From Pseudobdellovibrionaceae bacterium (lineage in GTDB: Bacteria; Bdellovibrionota; Bdellovibrionia; Bdellovibrionales; Bdellovibrionaceae), in assembly GCA_019637955.1 (NCBI GenBank), contig JAHBUS010000005.1:1-64000 (forward strand): a DNA stretch of 64,000 nucleotides, given 5' to 3'. Both the position numbers and the translations under genes were made by a program. Positions 62,000-64,000 of the stretch are shown in pieces. Numbering within the stretch: the stretch's first letter is position 1; every line of letters starts with the position of its first letter. The notes under the pieces are model-generated. The model was given only the letters and a program-made list of their open reading frames with translations, was not told the origin of the DNA and did not search any database.

Positions 62000-62928
62000 C
62001 AAGCTTCTTGCCCCGCTTTGCTGGCGGCCCAACCATCGTTGAGTTTGCGCAGCGAAAAGGCCGAGCTCAAAAAGCCCACGGCGCCCGAGGCTAAAACAAA
62101 GAGCCCCGCGTGGGCGGCCCCGAAGAACTGCAAATGATGCGAGAGTTGCAAGAAAGCCAGCTCCCCCCGCAAAAAGTTTTGAATGGTTTCAAAACCCGCC
62201 GCCAGGACCAGCAACGCCAAGAAGCCCGAGAGCGCTCCCATAAAGAAACCTTCGAAAAGATAGGGTCCGCGAATCATCCATTTAGACGCACCGACAAGCT
62301 CAAGGACCTCGATCTCATTTTTACGTTGATGGATTGATGATGACACCGAGTTCGAGATGACAAATCCCGCCGCGGCCAAAATCAACACGATCATCCACAT
62401 TCCCGCCTTCGAAACGGTGGCCACGATTGAGGAGTAGGTTTTGACCCAATCTTGTCCGTAACTCACGCTTTCAACCGTGGGTTCCTGACCCAACTCGCCG
62501 GCCAGCTCCTGGAGAACTTTCATTTGCAAGATCGAAGACACCGACTGGCTGATTTGAACCTGAAGGCTTTCGGGGATGAACTTTAAAAGCTGCTCATCGT
62601 TCAAGAGATCGGGAGCGTAGCTTGCCATTTGCTCTTGAAAATGGGTCAGGGCTTCGCGTCGATCGACAAAAGCGGCCTTGGCCACGCGCTTGTCTTTTTG
62701 AAGACGCCCCTGAAGCGCCTGCACTTGCTCCGAAGTGGTGCCCTCTTTGAGATAAACGCTCATCTGCAGGGATTCGCCCCAAAGGGTCAAAACGCGGTCC
62801 AAGTTTTGACCCACGAGAACCAGAGATCCCGAGACAAAAAAGCTGGCGGTCAAAACGATCATTGTCGCGAGCACCAAACCGGTGTGATGCCGCAGACTCG
62901 TGAGCAAGTGAACGAAATAGCGTTTCAT
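61999..62928 (-). CDS. ftsX: Cell division protein FtsX
   Basis: A 309-residue inner membrane protein with four membrane segments (about 20-40, 180-200, 220-245, 265-290) and a large periplasmic loop after the first, where the EnvC-type coiled coil would dock. It overlaps ftsE by 4 bp and the EnvC-like gene by 1 bp. FtsEX couples ATP use at the division ring to cell-wall cutting. Confidence 0.94.
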   Translation of the reverse strand: MKRYFVHLLTSLRHHTGLVLATMIVLTASFFVSGSLVLVGQNLDRVLTLWGESLQMSVYLKEGTTSEQVQALQGRLQKDKRVAKAAFVDRREALTHFQEQMASYAPDLLNDEQLLKFIPESLQVQISQSVSSILQMKVLQELAGELGQEPTVESVSYGQDWVKTYSSIVATVSKAGMWMIVLILAAAGFVISNSVSSSIHQRKNEIEVLELVGASKWMIRGPYLFEGFFMGALSGFLALLVLAAGFETIQNFLRGELAFLQLSHHLQFFGAAHAGLFVLASGAVGFLSSAFSLRKLNDGWAASKAGQEA

Positions 62929-63590
62929 GGACGCGCTCCCGCCACCACTTGTCCGTGCAAAAGTTCGATCGTCCGGTGCTTACGCGCCTTCACCATCGAG
63001 TGGTCGTGCGTGGCCACAAAGACGGTCGTTCCTTGCGCACAGACGCGTTCCAAGAGATCCATGATCTCTTCGCTGAGCCGGGGATCTAAGTTTCCGGTCG
63101 GCTCATCCGCGATCAAAACGCCGGGTTGATGCACCAACGCACGCGCGATCGCCGTGCGCTGCTGCTCACCGCCCGAGATAAAATCAGGCAGCTGATCGGC
63201 CTTGGCCAACAGTCCCACTTGATCAAGGATGTCCTCGACGCGGTTTTGAATGTGGCTGGGACGGTCGCCGCGAACCACGAGCGGAAGCGCGACGTTATCA
63301 AAAACCGTCCGGTCTTTGAGAAGTTTAAAATCCTGAAACACCACGCCCACGCGGCGGCGAAACTGCGCGACGCTGGTTTGATTGAGGCTGGCCAGATCAA
63401 AACCCGCCACCTGAATTTGACCCGAGGTCGGACGGTCGTAGGCCGAAAGCATTTTGAAAAGCGTGGTTTTCCCCGCACCGCTCGGCCCCGTGAGAAAGAC
63501 GAACTCTCCCTTATCAATGCTGAGATCTATATTTTTAAGGGCATGAATCGGCCCTGGATAGGTCTTATAGAGATGCGAGAATTCAATCAT
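62925..63590 (-). CDS. ftsE: Cell division ATP-binding protein FtsE
   Basis: A 221-residue ABC ATPase: Walker A GPSGAGKTTLFKML (about 35-48), signature SGGEQQRTAIARAL and Walker B VLIADEPTGNLD. The length is that of FtsE (about 220). It forms the complex with FtsX and is coupled by a 4-bp overlap to both neighbours. Confidence 0.95.
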   Translation of the reverse strand: MIEFSHLYKTYPGPIHALKNIDLSIDKGEFVFLTGPSGAGKTTLFKMLSAYDRPTSGQIQVAGFDLASLNQTSVAQFRRRVGVVFQDFKLLKDRTVFDNVALPLVVRGDRPSHIQNRVEDILDQVGLLAKADQLPDFISGGEQQRTAIARALVHQPGVLIADEPTGNLDPRLSEEIMDLLERVCAQGTTVFVATHDHSMVKARKHRTIELLHGQVVAGARP

Positions 63591-63871
63591 TCTCTCAGTC
63601 TAAGAGAACTCCCCGGCGCGTCCAATTGTCCTGAAATAAGCTGGTCCAAGATGCGGTGGTGCTGCTGACGAAGGGCCAGCTTGACCGCTTCGACTTGGCT
63701 GGAAGGCCCGCCCCGCAAGGCTTCGGCGTAAGGAGTCTTGATGGTTTTGATCACGGCGCCCGAGCAAAAAACACGGGTGACCACGAACGGGTTCTGCGCG
63801 CCCCAGTCCTCGGTCTGGACGTGGTAGGGCTTACCCTTTACTTGGATGTCGGAGTTGAAACCTTTTTGCAC
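63587..63871 (-). CDS. Conserved orphan heading the ftsE operon
   Basis: A 94-residue soluble protein overlapping ftsE by 4 bp. The N-terminal half has SDIQVKGKPYHVQTEDWGAQ, NPFVVTRVFCSGAVIKTI, a compact strand pattern. A C-terminal helix (EAVKLALRQQHHRILDQLIS) follows. I do not know its function. The overlap makes it a candidate partner of FtsEX. The remaining 129 bases to the window end show nothing I can name. Confidence 0.7.
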   Translation of the reverse strand: MQKGFNSDIQVKGKPYHVQTEDWGAQNPFVVTRVFCSGAVIKTIKTPYAEALRGGPSSQVEAVKLALRQQHHRILDQLISGQLDAPGSSLRLRE

Positions 63872-64000
63872 GCACTGATGGTAGCTCGACTAAAGGACGA
63901 AGACCAGCGTTTCATTTTGAGACAACACGTCGCTGCCCTTATTCTAAGGCGGCATCTTTATCAACGGACTGACATTTTACGGCATGCCGTTTGCTCATTA

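Overview
The window looks like a chromosome segment from a predatory-type deltaproteobacterium of the Bdellovibrionota. The pointers are a TIGR02147-family regulator, an MglA-type Ras-like GTPase directly after recR, many small secreted or lipid-anchored proteins without recognisable domains, a tmRNA tag reading GNDYALAA, and a clustered clpP-clpX-lon and tig neighbourhood. This is inference from gene content; no database search was possible. The core genes read as moderately GC-rich. Two stretches, about 1-10.3 kb and 35.8-42.8 kb, are visibly richer in A+T and carry recombinases, HTH repressors and orphan genes.

Layout. (1) 1-2771: the end of an element carrying a large serine recombinase, with an Xre repressor under a palindromic promoter. 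(2) About 2856-10300: an island ending in the 3' end of ssrA (tmRNA). It holds an SMR efflux pump with a TetR regulator, several Xre repressors, a glycine-rich lipoprotein, membrane orphans, a structured non-coding stretch, a winged-helix protein and a tyrosine integrase. (3) 10.3-20.5 kb: ssrA, two DnaA-box-like sites, a TIGR02147 regulator, secreted repeat proteins and lipoproteins, a GH1 beta-glucosidase, a YgjP-like metalloprotease, an SrkA-like kinase, an SDR and a receiver-like protein. (4) 20.6-25.5 kb: SRP RNA, dnaX, ebfC, recR, mglA, nadA and a phosphopantetheinyl-transferase-like gene, all on one strand. (5) 25.6-35.7 kb: PilZ-like protein, lipase, abundant outer membrane protein, HxlR regulator, a P-loop kinase/Nudix fusion, 3-methyladenine glycosylase and a three-gene minor pilin operon.

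(6) 35805-42785: a 7-kb island inserted in the 3' end of tRNA-Val(TAC), bounded by a 12-bp direct repeat and carrying matching integrase arm-type repeats near each end. It encodes integrase, AlpA-like excisionase, D5/P4-type helicase, a small-terminase-like protein, a RES/Xre toxin-antitoxin pair and an Xre-plus-lipoprotein pair, a layout like phage satellites. (7) 42.9-64 kb: core again. It has a TPR/winged-helix regulator, a glycosyltransferase 9, lon, clpX and clpP, leucyl aminopeptidase, a four-gene operon (two ArsA-like ATPases, a TPR lipoprotein, gshA), trigger factor, and a cell-division operon of a 94-aa orphan, ftsE, ftsX, an EnvC-like gene and a CtpA-type protease.

The strongest candidates for something undescribed are the tRNA-Val satellite-like island, the Xre-plus-lipoprotein pair found once in each island with a shared C-terminal signature, and the structured region at 7.2-7.5 kb.
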